40,638 nucleotides of DNA from Myxococcales bacterium (GCA_003153055.1 PMBV01000174.1:1-40638), one strand, 5' to 3'. Shown: positions 9,148-18,668, numbered from the stretch's first letter. Notes: generated from the sequence alone by a model not told the origin. Numbers and translations: made by a program.

Positions 9148-9684
9148 ATGTCTCGTCTGGTTCCACGGCGTTCGAAGGCGGGCGGGTACATCCTGCTCTT
9201 CGTGCTCCTTCTGCTGTTGGTCGTGACGCTGCTGGCTGCCTCGGTGCTCCAGAGCTCGTACTACGACGGCTACACCATGACGTCCTCGCGGCTTCAGTCG
9301 GAGGCTGCGATCAACGCCATGACCGGTGCGCAGGTCGGCGTGGCGCAGCTTCGGGCCCAAGCGATCGACACGGGTATCCTCTCTCTCTGTGAGACCGCCG
9401 CTGGCTGCACTCCGCCGTCCATCGTGGCAACGGTGGCCGAACCGAATCGGTACCGGGTCACCATCTTCAAACGCCCGCGAGCGATGTCCGGCACTCAGAC
9501 CTTCAATGATGGGACGCGGTCGCCTCTCATCGTTGTTTCCTCTCTCGGCATGGCCGCTTACGACAGTGCCATCGCCCCCAACTCGAATTTCACGTCGTTG
9601 ATTGAGGTCGAGGTGCAGGTGCCCGAGGCGACCGGGCTCGGGAGCGGAACGGGCAGTGGGAACTCCAAGGCTGGAGGCGAGTGA
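9148..9684 (+). CDS. PilX-type minor pilin without Glu5, first module
   Basis: A 178-residue protein with a basic leader MSRLVPRRSKAGG followed by YILLFVLLLLLVVTLLAASVL. As in PilX and GspK proteins, the conserved Glu5 is missing, which in the family goes with a position at the very tip where no subunit lies above. The sequence after the helix (SSRLQSEAAINAMTGAQVGVAQLRAQA) matches the PilX pattern in which a Glu-containing helix carries out-of-register alanines. ATG 9148 is preferred over GTG 9145 because AGGAG at 9137-9141 is placed 6 bases upstream. It closes the first module; a 325-base gap follows. Confidence 0.8.
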   Translation: MSRLVPRRSKAGGYILLFVLLLLLVVTLLAASVLQSSYYDGYTMTSSRLQSEAAINAMTGAQVGVAQLRAQAIDTGILSLCETAAGCTPPSIVATVAEPNRYRVTIFKRPRAMSGTQTFNDGTRSPLIVVSSLGMAAYDSAIAPNSNFTSLIEVEVQVPEATGLGSGTGSGNSKAGGE

Positions 9685-10009
9685 CGCCGGGCCGACGGCT
9701 TCAATCAGGTGGCGGGTCACCGACGGCGAGCAGGTCGAATTGGCCCCCGTCCGATCGAGCCGTCGTCGGGCCCCACGAGGGTCGCCAGCGACACGGCGAC
9801 GAAGATTGCCCCAGTCGGTGCCTGTCATCGCCCCGCGGTGGAGGTACTCGACCCTCTCCGAGGCCCCGACTTTCGCTCACTTGCAAGAAGTAGCGGCGTT
9901 GAAGTTTTTTCAGAGCAACGGCGCGGCTCGTACGACCCCATTCGGCGAGATTCCTTTGACGCGGGGGTGAGGCGCGATCCGTGCAGTGCATGGCGTCGTG
10001 GAGACGCAC
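9685..10009 (+). promoter_or_regulatory. Intergenic gap between the two pilus modules; probable promoter region of the second
   Basis: No protein with recognisable composition is encoded here in any frame. The sequence is GC-rich apart from a short T-run near 9905-9910 and a few AT-rich bases around 9950. I looked for sigma-54 (GG-N10-GC) and sigma-70 elements and found none convincing. GGAG at 10000-10003 is the ribosome site of the next gene. That a promoter lies here is inferred only from the break in the otherwise overlapping gene order. Confidence 0.3.
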
Positions 10010-13000
10010 ATGACGCACAAATGCCTCGCAGTGGTACTCGCGCTCACCGGTGGTGTCGCCCTCGCCGACTCGACCCCTCCAGTCAACCCAGGGTCAGCGA
10101 CCACCAAGCGTCCGCGCGTGTTGGTGGTGTTCGATACGTCGAGCTCGATGTCTCAGGCGCCGGACTTCGCCGTCACCAACATGGCTTACAACGACGACAC
10201 GGTCAGTCCTGACCCGAGCTCCACCCCAGACACTTCGTGTCGGAGCAAGTTCTGTATTGCGAAGAAGACGGTGTATACGCAGCTCCAGGACTACGTGACC
10301 AACCACGTCGCGATCGGCCTGGCGACCTACTACCAGTACCTCCTTCGCTACGAGCCCTCGGCCGCGAGCCGGTGCTGGTACGATGCGATGTGGAAGCCAG
10401 GGCAGACGATGTACTTCCCGCGCGACGGCTCCTACGGCGTCAACGAAGCCAACCGGTTTCTGTCTCCCTATACCGGCATCGATCTCTCGAGTGCCAGCAG
10501 CAACGCGAGCGTCACCTCTGGCACCAGCAACCAGTACCTCTGCACCAGCGCCACCGCACGCTACGACCTGTCGGAGCAGCAGTCCGCGACCGGTACGCCG
10601 CAGACCTGCATCATCTACAATCAGAAGACGAACCCCGGCAGCCCATACTCCACGGCTTCGACGGGGTTGCCGACCCAGACGGGGTGCGTTGGCTCGAGGA
10701 GCTACGCCGCTTCCTTCAATCAGGCCGACACGAATGGCTCCTCCTACTATCAGTGGCGGATTCCAGCCACCAGCACCTGCCCCACGGCGGTGGCTTCCTC
10801 GCCAGACTACACCTCGGTCCCCGTCGCGAAGATCATCCAGGTCAGCCCCAGCGCCAACTCGACCACCTGCTCGGGCAACAACAGCACCTGCTGGACGAGT
10901 GGCTATACCCCGTACGGCGGCACCCTCACTGACACCTGCACCAACGCGACACCCTGCATCATGTACTCCGCGGCCTCGGGCAGCGAGGTCGCGAGCGTCG
11001 CGAAGGTGGAGTGGGTCGGCTACTTCGGCGGAACCTGCACTGGAGGCAACCAACCGACCGCGGCCAACGTCGGCGACAGCAGCACCACGCTCGGTCAATG
11101 CGCCCTCATCAACCCCACCAGCGCCTACAACACCCCTTCCCTCGGGAGCCCCGGCTTCTACGACTCCGGTCGCGTGACCGGCGGCACCATCGGGAGTTAC
11201 ATCTCGACCTTCACCAACGACACCACCAACTGCCGGGGCCTCACCCTCAGCACCGAGGTGCGGCTGTACAGCGGTGAGACGCGCTCCAACTACCTCTCCG
11301 CGTCGACCTCGCAGATCCAGGCGGCCTACGGTGGCCTCACCAGCGGGTACAGCTACGTGAAGAGCCCCACGGGCAACACAACCTGCAACAGCAACTGGCC
11401 CTGCGACGTGACGCTCACCGAGAAGACCCCATCGACCAGCGCCCCAGTCGTCAACGTCTACAATTTTTGCACACCGAGCGTCGTTGGCGGTACCACCACG
11501 ACGTGTGCCGCCGCGGCGTCGGTCCAGCGGCAACTCCTCAGGACTGGCGCCAGCTGTCCAACCTTCGCGGCCAACCTGACCTCGAACCCCACTGGCTACT
11601 GGAACTCGTCTCCCTCGTGTGGCTCGGGGACCTCTCAATGCACGCTCACTCCGAGCGCGACGCCTACCACCACGGCCACGATGCCCGGCTGCTCCACGCC
11701 GAAGGTCACCTGGACATCGAGCAACCCTGGTGCGTGCACCTGGAACGGCGCCACGGGGCCCGCGTACTCCGCGCAGGCTGGTTCTCCAGCGACCATCGCC
11801 ACCTACTACGAGTTCAGCAAGAGCACCGGTGGCAGTTGTCTTGTGAACAACTCGGCCGCGCCCGCGAGCCTCACCGCTGTCAACCCCGCGTATGCCTCCG
11901 ACGTCTCGGCTTGCTACACCGCCGCCTGCCGGCTGAGTGGCCTTGCCACGACCGACTCGAGCGCCACCTTCGAGACGCAGACCACCACCACGAACACCGC
12001 TCCCAGCGGCACCGGCTGGGTCGCTGACAGCCCGGCCTACACGGTGGGAGGCACGGCCGAGTACACCAGCCTGCCCTGCAGCTCGTACACCAACGGAGCG
12101 ATTCAGACGATTCCAGGGAAGTCGTACGCTGGACAATTCTCGGCCGGCGGCAGCCCGTGCGGCGGCGGCGCGACGCAGACCGGCGTCGACCCAGTGCACC
12201 CCGAGAACCCCATCTGCAAGTGCGCCTTCTACCCCGTCACCTACCGCTGGCGCCGTCCCTACACGCGTTGCTCCTACAACATCACCAAGTACACCTGGGA
12301 GTCGGCGGCCCCGACCATCACCTGGTGCAACTACAACCTCGCCCAGCAGACACAGAGCGTGACGAATACCGTCAACACCTGCAAATACTCCATGAAGCTT
12401 CGGAAGTTCGACTTCCAGGCGCCGCTGTACAAGACGTGCAACTACTTCCGCACGGCGACCACGCTCACTCGCACGGCCTACACCTACCGCTACCTGTATT
12501 CGACCAAGGGCGGAGAGCTGATTGGCTCGTACTCCCGTGACTTCTCGACCGATGACATCTGCAACACCTCGGTGCCGTACGCGAGCTTCAACTCGACCTG
12601 CCCCGTGGTGGTCGACGGCTGCCTCGGCGCCGGCACCAGCTGCTCTCTCCGCACCTCGGGCATCACCGCGCCCGAGTCGCTCGGCTTCTCGACGAGCCCC
12701 GTCAACGCCACCGGCTCAGGGCGGTTCTCGAACTTCAACTCGAGCCTCAACGTCACCATGAAGGCGCCGTCGAGTTCGTCGGTGACGAACCGGTTCGCAG
12801 GGGCCACCACCTCGACGTCCAACACCATCGGCATCTCCGACGGCACGAATCAAGGGCTCTCCTGCCTGGCGGCAGACTACTCACCCGACGCTGGAGTCGG
12901 AGCCGAGCCGACCCGCTCCAGGTACTGCACCTTGGCGCCCAACATCGCGGGACAGGCGCCCATCTACAAGCTGGTGTCCGACTACATGAGCTGCACCGAC

Positions 13001-15919
13001 CCGGCCACGCCGTCGACCTGCACCGCCAACAGCATCAATGACATCATCAACGACCCTCGGCCGGCGTCCTTCAGCCTCCAGCCTGGCGTCAACCCCGCGG
13101 GCACTTTCCATACCTTGACCAGCTCGAGCTGGACGAGCGCGACCACCAAGGCCTACGGCATGAGCGGCACCGGGACGAATTACAACACGCCCAGCCAGAT
13201 GCTGATGCCGTTCGCCCACGACGACGCCACCACCGGCAACATCGACACCTTCAAGCAGATGCTCACCACCTGTGACCCGCCGGTGGACAGCTCGGTGGTC
13301 GGCGGCAACGTCACCTGGCCAGTCTGGACGACCCGAGGGTTGTGCATGCCGAACATCGGGGCGCCAGCGCCGTCGCCCTACACCAACGCCATCTACGACT
13401 ACACACCGCTCTACGGCGCGTTGGAGAACGCCTACCAGTACATCAAACACGAGGTCGCCGCCGACGACAACTACGCGTGTCGCAAGTACTTCGTCCTGCT
13501 GGCGACCGATGGCCAGGAGAACACCCCGGCGAACAAGACCTCGACGGACCTCACCGACGCCGTCACCCAGCTGAGGACCCTCACCACCGACAACTCTCGA
13601 GGCACCGACGTGAAGACGTTCGTCCTCGGCTTTGGTGACCAGGTCGCTGACGCCACGTCTGCCGCGAGCCTCGACGCCATGGCCAACGCAGGAGGTACCT
13701 CTGGCGCCTACTTCGCCACTGACCAAGCGACGCTCGCCGTGAAGCTCCACCAGGTGTTCGCGACCATCCTCTCGGGGACGTATACGCGCTCCAAGCCCGT
13801 CATCTCGTCAGACGGGAAGAACATCTACATGGCGTACTACGACGTGCTCACCGGCAGCCTCGAGTGGCCCGGGCACTTCGCGGCCTTCGGCATCAACACG
13901 TCTGACGGGCAAACCACGCTGCGCTGGGAGCTGTCAGACAAGCTCGACAACAAGATGAGCGATAGCGACCGTGCTCTCTACACCGACGCCGCTGGCGCGA
14001 AGGTGGCCTTCACCGCCGCCAACGCCTCGACCTTCGGCTCGTTGCTCAACGTCGATACGAATTACCCCGGTGGCCCGGGCACCACCACGATGCTCGACCC
14101 CGCCGACATCGTTCGCTTCGTTCGGAATTCGGCCAAGGTGACGGCCACCGCCGGCACCGGGGAGAACTTCTTCGGCTCCACCACCAAGCGGCTTTCGAGG
14201 CTCAACGCCATCGTCACCTCCACTCCAGTGGTGGTCGGCCGCTCCGTGAATGGCACCGACTGGGGCGGGGCGGCGTCGTCAGCTGCCCTCACCGAGTACT
14301 CGAACTTCGAGGCGGCCACCGCGAGCCGCGAGACTCGAGTGGTGGTCGGCTCCTCCGACGGCATCATCCGCGCGGTGCGTGACAACGTCGACACCGTCGC
14401 CAACCCCGACTGCGTGACCAACGAGGCGAGCGCCACCTGCCCCAACGGCAGGGAGGCCTGGGGCTGGGTGCCCTCGGTGCTCCACCCCAAGCTCTACGAG
14501 AGCATGCAGGGCTACTTCTCGGGCGTCGACGGGCAGACGGCGGTCGAGGACGTGTGTGACGGCCCTGCCGGCAACGCTCGGAGCTGCGTGCAGGCCGACT
14601 GGAAGACCGTCTCCATCACGGCCATGCGCAACGGAGGCCGCGGGCTCATCGCCCTCGACGTCTCGAACCCGAGCAACCCGAAGTACCTGTGGAAATTCGA
14701 GAAGACTCCGACGGAGGACGGCCTGGGCTACGTGCAGGCGCCCATCATCGGGCGGGTCGAGCGGGCAGGAAACTCCGACCAGTTCGTGGCGGTGGTCGCC
14801 GGTGGGGCTCGCAGCGGTGGCGTCTACGGTGACCGGGCCGGGCACGACGACGGCGACCAGGTGCACGTTCTCAACGCGCTCGACGGTGGCGTGGTGGTGT
14901 CGTTCACCGCGCATGACGGCGTCTTGAACAAGGCAGACATCGATGGCAATGCCAATCAGTTCTACGCGCGGCCATCGTATTTCCGCCGTTCCGGCACGCC
15001 CCAGATGGACAACGCGATGCTCTCCGGCACCTCCGGGGTGCTCTACATCATGCGGTTCCGCGAGCCGCCCAACACCACCACCTCGGCGGGCGTCACCACC
15101 ATCAACTCCACCCCCGTGACGACCCCGGCCTCGTGGTCTCCGGCGATTTTCTTCGACCCGATGGACTCGAGCACGACGCACAGCCCCACCGGGGCGTCGG
15201 TCACCATTCGCCGCGTGGTGCGCTCCGGCACGAGCCCAACCTTCACGTACACGCAGGAAGACTGCTCCTCGAGCATGGTTGACCCCTGGAGCTGCGGCAA
15301 GTCGCCCCACGCAGCCACCATGCCGCTCGACACGGATCGCCAGTTGCCCTTCTACCTGCGGCCGCGGCTGACGGCGCTCTATGACTCCAACCGGCTCACG
15401 GCCGACTACTTCATCGGCACCGGCTACCTGCCCAACCCGAGCAGCATCACCTCGGCGTCGAGCCAGCAGCACCTGCGGAACTATTTCTACGCCGTGCACG
15501 ACATCGGGGCGACAGCCAACGGCGATGGCGATGGCCGTCTCTTGTGGGCCAACCAGTTCATCAACGCCACCGAGCAGTCGGTCTCCGAGCCAGCCATCGT
15601 CAACGGCTCGCTCATCGTCGCCACCTATTTCCCCCCGACCAGCGGCAGCGGCTGTGATTCGGCCGGCGACACGATGCTGTACTGCTTCGACCCCTTGAAG
15701 GGCGACCTGCGGAGCTGCCTGGTCAACGCAGACGGCACCACCTCCTCAGTCATCAACATTCCTGGCGTGGGTATTCCCAGCGACCTGGTCTCGGCCAACG
15801 GAGCCCTGTACTTCACGACCTCGAACCCACCGCCGAACGTGACGCCCGAGCCCATGCACCAGTCGGTGCGCCCGATGACGGCGTCGGGAGACAAGCGGTC
15901 GTTCCGGAGGGTCCGCTGA
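10010..15919 (+). CDS. pilY1: PilY1-family type IV pilus tip/priming protein, second copy
   Basis: A 1969-residue paralogue of the PilY1 encoded at 1534-6894. The signal peptide is MTHKCLAVVLALTGGVALA. The VWA metal site starts at Asp42 (VFDTSSSMS). SKFCIAKKTVYTQLQDYV and HVAIGLATYYQYLLRYE continue the fold; about 900 residues of Thr/Ser/Cys/Tyr-rich sequence intervene before YTPLYGALENAYQYIK and LLATDGQEN (Asp1167), so Asp/Ser/Ser, Thr and Asp of the metal site are all kept. The long insertion contains repeated Cys-Tyr-Asn/Arg pairs such as CSYNITKYTW, CNYNLAQQ and CNYFRTATT. The propeller starts near residue 1440 (RVVVGSSDGIIRAVRD) after the PilY1 hallmark RLSRLNAIVTSTPVVVG. ATG 10010 is preceded by GGAG 6 bases upstream. 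The protein ends FRRVR, close to the RRVR end of the first copy. Stop and next start overlap (TGATG). Confidence 0.9.
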   Translation: MTHKCLAVVLALTGGVALADSTPPVNPGSATTKRPRVLVVFDTSSSMSQAPDFAVTNMAYNDDTVSPDPSSTPDTSCRSKFCIAKKTVYTQLQDYVTNHVAIGLATYYQYLLRYEPSAASRCWYDAMWKPGQTMYFPRDGSYGVNEANRFLSPYTGIDLSSASSNASVTSGTSNQYLCTSATARYDLSEQQSATGTPQTCIIYNQKTNPGSPYSTASTGLPTQTGCVGSRSYAASFNQADTNGSSYYQWRIPATSTCPTAVASSPDYTSVPVAKIIQVSPSANSTTCSGNNSTCWTSGYTPYGGTLTDTCTNATPCIMYSAASGSEVASVAKVEWVGYFGGTCTGGNQPTAANVGDSSTTLGQCALINPTSAYNTPSLGSPGFYDSGRVTGGTIGSYISTFTNDTTNCRGLTLSTEVRLYSGETRSNYLSASTSQIQAAYGGLTSGYSYVKSPTGNTTCNSNWPCDVTLTEKTPSTSAPVVNVYNFCTPSVVGGTTTTCAAAASVQRQLLRTGASCPTFAANLTSNPTGYWNSSPSCGSGTSQCTLTPSATPTTTATMPGCSTPKVTWTSSNPGACTWNGATGPAYSAQAGSPATIATYYEFSKSTGGSCLVNNSAAPASLTAVNPAYASDVSACYTAACRLSGLATTDSSATFETQTTTTNTAPSGTGWVADSPAYTVGGTAEYTSLPCSSYTNGAIQTIPGKSYAGQFSAGGSPCGGGATQTGVDPVHPENPICKCAFYPVTYRWRRPYTRCSYNITKYTWESAAPTITWCNYNLAQQTQSVTNTVNTCKYSMKLRKFDFQAPLYKTCNYFRTATTLTRTAYTYRYLYSTKGGELIGSYSRDFSTDDICNTSVPYASFNSTCPVVVDGCLGAGTSCSLRTSGITAPESLGFSTSPVNATGSGRFSNFNSSLNVTMKAPSSSSVTNRFAGATTSTSNTIGISDGTNQGLSCLAADYSPDAGVGAEPTRSRYCTLAPNIAGQAPIYKLVSDYMSCTDPATPSTCTANSINDIINDPRPASFSLQPGVNPAGTFHTLTSSSWTSATTKAYGMSGTGTNYNTPSQMLMPFAHDDATTGNIDTFKQMLTTCDPPVDSSVVGGNVTWPVWTTRGLCMPNIGAPAPSPYTNAIYDYTPLYGALENAYQYIKHEVAADDNYACRKYFVLLATDGQENTPANKTSTDLTDAVTQLRTLTTDNSRGTDVKTFVLGFGDQVADATSAASLDAMANAGGTSGAYFATDQATLAVKLHQVFATILSGTYTRSKPVISSDGKNIYMAYYDVLTGSLEWPGHFAAFGINTSDGQTTLRWELSDKLDNKMSDSDRALYTDAAGAKVAFTAANASTFGSLLNVDTNYPGGPGTTTMLDPADIVRFVRNSAKVTATAGTGENFFGSTTKRLSRLNAIVTSTPVVVGRSVNGTDWGGAASSAALTEYSNFEAATASRETRVVVGSSDGIIRAVRDNVDTVANPDCVTNEASATCPNGREAWGWVPSVLHPKLYESMQGYFSGVDGQTAVEDVCDGPAGNARSCVQADWKTVSITAMRNGGRGLIALDVSNPSNPKYLWKFEKTPTEDGLGYVQAPIIGRVERAGNSDQFVAVVAGGARSGGVYGDRAGHDDGDQVHVLNALDGGVVVSFTAHDGVLNKADIDGNANQFYARPSYFRRSGTPQMDNAMLSGTSGVLYIMRFREPPNTTTSAGVTTINSTPVTTPASWSPAIFFDPMDSSTTHSPTGASVTIRRVVRSGTSPTFTYTQEDCSSSMVDPWSCGKSPHAATMPLDTDRQLPFYLRPRLTALYDSNRLTADYFIGTGYLPNPSSITSASSQQHLRNYFYAVHDIGATANGDGDGRLLWANQFINATEQSVSEPAIVNGSLIVATYFPPTSGSGCDSAGDTMLYCFDPLKGDLRSCLVNADGTTSSVINIPGVGIPSDLVSANGALYFTTSNPPPNVTPEPMHQSVRPMTASGDKRSFRRVR

Positions 15920-16548
15920 TGCGCCCACACCTCAGACACCGCTCCAGGGGCATGACGCTCCTCGAGATGATGACCGTGGTCGCGATCATCGGCATCCTCT
16001 CGTCCATCGGAGGCGGGGCGCTCTTCGACATGGTCGTCGCTGGTCGAGTGGTGTCGAGCAGCAAGGGGCTCATGGCAATGCTGGGGACGGCCCGGCTCCG
16101 GGCGGCCACGAGCAACTGCCCCCACTATGTGCAGGTGAACGGGCCGACCTACGCGGGCGCCGGCTCGACCGGCTTCGTCACCGGGCCCGCCACCCTCTCG
16201 CTGATGCGCAAGGGGAGCTGTACCTCGGCGAAGGCGGCCTTCGAGCCGGGCGACAAACTGGTGGACAGCGACAACCTCGGGCCGGCCGAGCTCCCCAACG
16301 CGGTGCAACTCGCCTTGCCCACCGCCATGCTGTCGAGCGGGGTCTTGGCGGGGCAGGGCTTCACCATCGGCTATGACCGCCTCGGCGGGCGCTCGGTGTG
16401 GTTCGACTCGGCAGGCGCGGGCGAGATCGGCTTCTCCGAGGTCACCGGCCTGGGGGACGCCACCTTCACGCTCCACGAGAACGCGACGACGCCCGCGCAC
16501 TTGCTCGTGGTGGTGCTCCCGACCGCTGGCGCCGCGAGGCTCCAATGA
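15919..16548 (+). CDS. FimU/FimT-type minor pilin (GspH-like), second module
   Basis: A 209-residue minor pilin. The leader is MRPHLRHRSRG and the mature chain starts MTLLEMMTVVAIIGILSSIGGGALF, with Met1 and Glu5, both normal for pilins. The globular part carries two spaced Cys (SNC and KGSC) and the GspH-like GFTIGYDRLGGRSVWFDSAG segment. It starts one base inside the pilY1 stop and its stop overlaps the next start, so it is translationally coupled on both sides. Role as for its counterpart in the first module: adapter between PilY1/tip pilins and the shaft. It is clearly homologous in position to the 6891-7505 gene but similar only in the N-terminal helix and general fold. Confidence 0.85.
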   Translation: MRPHLRHRSRGMTLLEMMTVVAIIGILSSIGGGALFDMVVAGRVVSSSKGLMAMLGTARLRAATSNCPHYVQVNGPTYAGAGSTGFVTGPATLSLMRKGSCTSAKAAFEPGDKLVDSDNLGPAELPNAVQLALPTAMLSSGVLAGQGFTIGYDRLGGRSVWFDSAGAGEIGFSEVTGLGDATFTLHENATTPAHLLVVVLPTAGAARLQ

Positions 16549-16940
16549 GACGCCGTGGCTCGACAATGATGGAGGTGATGGTGGCCTCGGCCATTCTCAT
16601 CATCGGGCTGGTCGGCGTCATCGAGCTCTTGCTCCAAGGGGCGATGAACAACCGGCGCGGAGTCCAACCGGTGACGTCCTCCCTCTTCGCCCAGCAGGTG
16701 CTCGCCGAGTACACGATGTTCGGCTACTCGTCGCTGGCTGAGGGCACCTTCGACGGCGGCACGGTGCACGACTCCTCGGGCCGCGCCTACACCGAAATCA
16801 TCACCGTCGATTCGGATGCTGGCGTCGGGTACCCGGCGTTCGTCGTCACCGCCCGCGTCGAGTCGTTCCGCCCCGGCTTCCCCACGCCGCTGGTGACGAC
16901 GGCCAGTACGATTCTTTCCCGTAGCCCGGATGGTGGATGA
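16545..16940 (+). CDS. PilV-type minor pilin, second module
   Basis: A 131-residue minor pilin with a very short leader, MRRRG, then STMMEVMVASAILIIGLVGVIELLLQGAMNNRR. The first mature residue is Ser instead of Phe or Met, which prepilin peptidase tolerates; Glu5 is present. The globular region is short and has no Cys, unlike the PilV of the first module. It overlaps the preceding stop (ATGA) and ends in an ATGATG that serves the next start. Assigned to PilV by order, helix pattern and length; some risk that it is better called a GspI-like pseudopilin. Confidence 0.83.
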   Translation: MRRRGSTMMEVMVASAILIIGLVGVIELLLQGAMNNRRGVQPVTSSLFAQQVLAEYTMFGYSSLAEGTFDGGTVHDSSGRAYTEIITVDSDAGVGYPAFVVTARVESFRPGFPTPLVTTASTILSRSPDGG

Positions 16941-18142
16941 TGAACACCGCACGACGTAGAGGTTTCACGGTCCTCGAGCTGCTCATCTCGACGGCCATCT
17001 CGTCAATCATCATCGCCGCCGCCGTGTCGGTCTTCGTCGCCCTGGCGAGCCAGCAGCGCACCGCCGAGCGTCTGGTCGAGGCTCAGTCGTCGACCATGGT
17101 GGCGATGGTCACCATGCAGATGGACGTGGGCAACGCCGGCTACCGCTTTCCGCTCCCCGCCTTCGCCGTGCGTCACATCGAGGTCGACTCGGCGACCAGC
17201 CTGCCCTCGAACGGAACCCTCCCCATCACGTCTTCGGCCAACTGCGACTCGGCCGGCCTCGTCGAGGGCACCGACGTGCTCGAGCTGGCCGAGGGCTTCG
17301 CCGGCTTGGGGCCGGGCAAGGCGCTCTCGGCTGCCATCACGAGCGGGGTCAACGTCGGCTTCACTCTGGGGAACCGCGGAGAGCCCTTCAGCATGACCGA
17401 GGCGACCGGCGGGACCGGAGCGCTCGCGGTAGGCTCGGTGCTGGCCTTCGCGAACGCCGCGGGCGTGGCGTGCCTGGTGAAGGTCACCTCGCTCGACAGC
17501 TCGGGCATGACCTCGGGGACCGGCACGCTCATCGACCGCGACTATGCCGCGCTCGGCGTCTCTCCTGGTACGTTTTACCCAGGGTGCCCTGCTGCCGATA
17601 TGGATGTGTATCGACTCGGTGGCCGTACTCGTTACATGATCTGCAAGCCAACCAGCGCCTCCACAAACATGTATTCGCTGTACCGGCAGACCAGCACCAT
17701 CGTCGGCGCGTGGAACCCGCCCGTCAAGCTGCAGGAGGGCATCGAGGACCTCCAGGTCTCCTTAGGGTACTCGAACGCCGACGGAGGCATCGCGGCCACC
17801 GGGAGCAGCCCGACCTGCGTGCAGGGCGCGGCGTCGGGCTCCTACTGCTACTGCGACGACAAGGTGGCAGGGGCCTGCAGCCTGACGACGGCCGACGTCG
17901 AGCCCGGGCTGACCAGCATCACTCCGGGGTCCCGAATCTCACTGGTGCGAGGCATTCGGGTTCAGTTGACTGGCATGGGCCAGCGCACGGCGCTTGCGCT
18001 GAATGGCGGGCTGGTCAACACAGACTACCGGCGCCCTGACTCGTTCGATCACGCCGGCATGGCGACCAGCGCCGCCGACAGCTACCTCCGGGTGCAGCAG
18101 CAGTTCTCCTTTGCCTTCCAGAATCTACAGGTCGTCCCATGA
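16937..18142 (+). CDS. PilW-type minor pilin, second module
   Basis: A 401-residue minor pilin. MMNTARRRG is the leader and FTVLELLISTAISSIIIAAAVSVFVAL the N-terminal helix with Glu5. The start of the globular part (TMVAMVTMQMDVGNAGYRFPLPAFAVRHI) parallels FASNAGAGFANSRYAVRLW of the first module's PilW. A Cys-rich segment SYCYCDDKVAGACSL lies near residue 300. Two adjacent ATG codons (16937 and 16940) overlap the preceding stop; either may be used. The C-terminus ends in FAFQNLQVV. Expected to join PilX, PilV and PilY1 in the tip complex. Confidence 0.87.
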   Translation: MMNTARRRGFTVLELLISTAISSIIIAAAVSVFVALASQQRTAERLVEAQSSTMVAMVTMQMDVGNAGYRFPLPAFAVRHIEVDSATSLPSNGTLPITSSANCDSAGLVEGTDVLELAEGFAGLGPGKALSAAITSGVNVGFTLGNRGEPFSMTEATGGTGALAVGSVLAFANAAGVACLVKVTSLDSSGMTSGTGTLIDRDYAALGVSPGTFYPGCPAADMDVYRLGGRTRYMICKPTSASTNMYSLYRQTSTIVGAWNPPVKLQEGIEDLQVSLGYSNADGGIAATGSSPTCVQGAASGSYCYCDDKVAGACSLTTADVEPGLTSITPGSRISLVRGIRVQLTGMGQRTALALNGGLVNTDYRRPDSFDHAGMATSAADSYLRVQQQFSFAFQNLQVVP

Positions 18143-18666
18143 AGCCTCGAGCCGATGGCTATGTTTTGATATTTGTCTTACTCGTCTTGCTGGCGCTCAC
18201 CGTAGCGGCGGCGGGCTACTTCTCGATGACCGCCCGCGGCCAGCGCGCCTCGCAGGATCTCCTGGCCCAGGAGGTCGCGGTCGGCCGGGCCCAGATGGCC
18301 GCCGAGCAGGCCGTGCTCGACGTTCGCGCCGGCGTGGTGTCGCTCACGGACCTGACACCCCGGACAGAGCCCGATGGCGTGGCGGGCTGCGGCGGCAACT
18401 GCATCACCCGTGGGCCGATTGACAATGGCTCCGATGCGGGCGTCGGGCTGAGCGAGGGCGGCGGGCTCCAGTGGGAGTACGCCATCTACAAGAGCGACCA
18501 AATTGGCACGCCCCTTCAGCGCTACACCATACAAGCCACCGGCTACTACGGCTTTCGGCAGACCAGCGTCACCTACGCCACTGCCCGGGTCGAGGTGGAG
18601 ATGGACGTCGGGTCCGCCGCCTCAGGCCCGCCGACGGACCCGAACGGCGCCAGCGGCGCGATGTGA
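18139..18666 (+). CDS. PilX-type minor pilin without Glu5, second module
   Basis: A 175-residue protein with leader MKPRADG followed by YVLIFVLLVLLALTVAAAGYFSM. It shares the GYxLxFVLL start with the first module's PilX and likewise lacks Glu5. A helix rich in Ala, Gln and Glu follows (AQEVAVGRAQMAAEQAVLDVRAG), as in PilX. A CGGNC motif near residue 93 could form a small disulfide loop. Its ATG overlaps the pilW stop. The gene ends only 2 bases before the convergent peptidase gene, around a TGACGTCA palindrome, and I see no terminator between them. Confidence 0.8.
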   Translation: MKPRADGYVLIFVLLVLLALTVAAAGYFSMTARGQRASQDLLAQEVAVGRAQMAAEQAVLDVRAGVVSLTDLTPRTEPDGVAGCGGNCITRGPIDNGSDAGVGLSEGGGLQWEYAIYKSDQIGTPLQRYTIQATGYYGFRQTSVTYATARVEVEMDVGSAASGPPTDPNGASGAM

Positions 18667-18668
18667 CG

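Noticed and set aside
10094..12199. 701-codon open frame on the minus strand inside the second pilY1
   Set aside because: Its composition (runs of Arg, Gly, Val, Ala) and lack of any domain are typical of antisense frames in high-GC DNA; the plus-strand frame is a clear PilY1.
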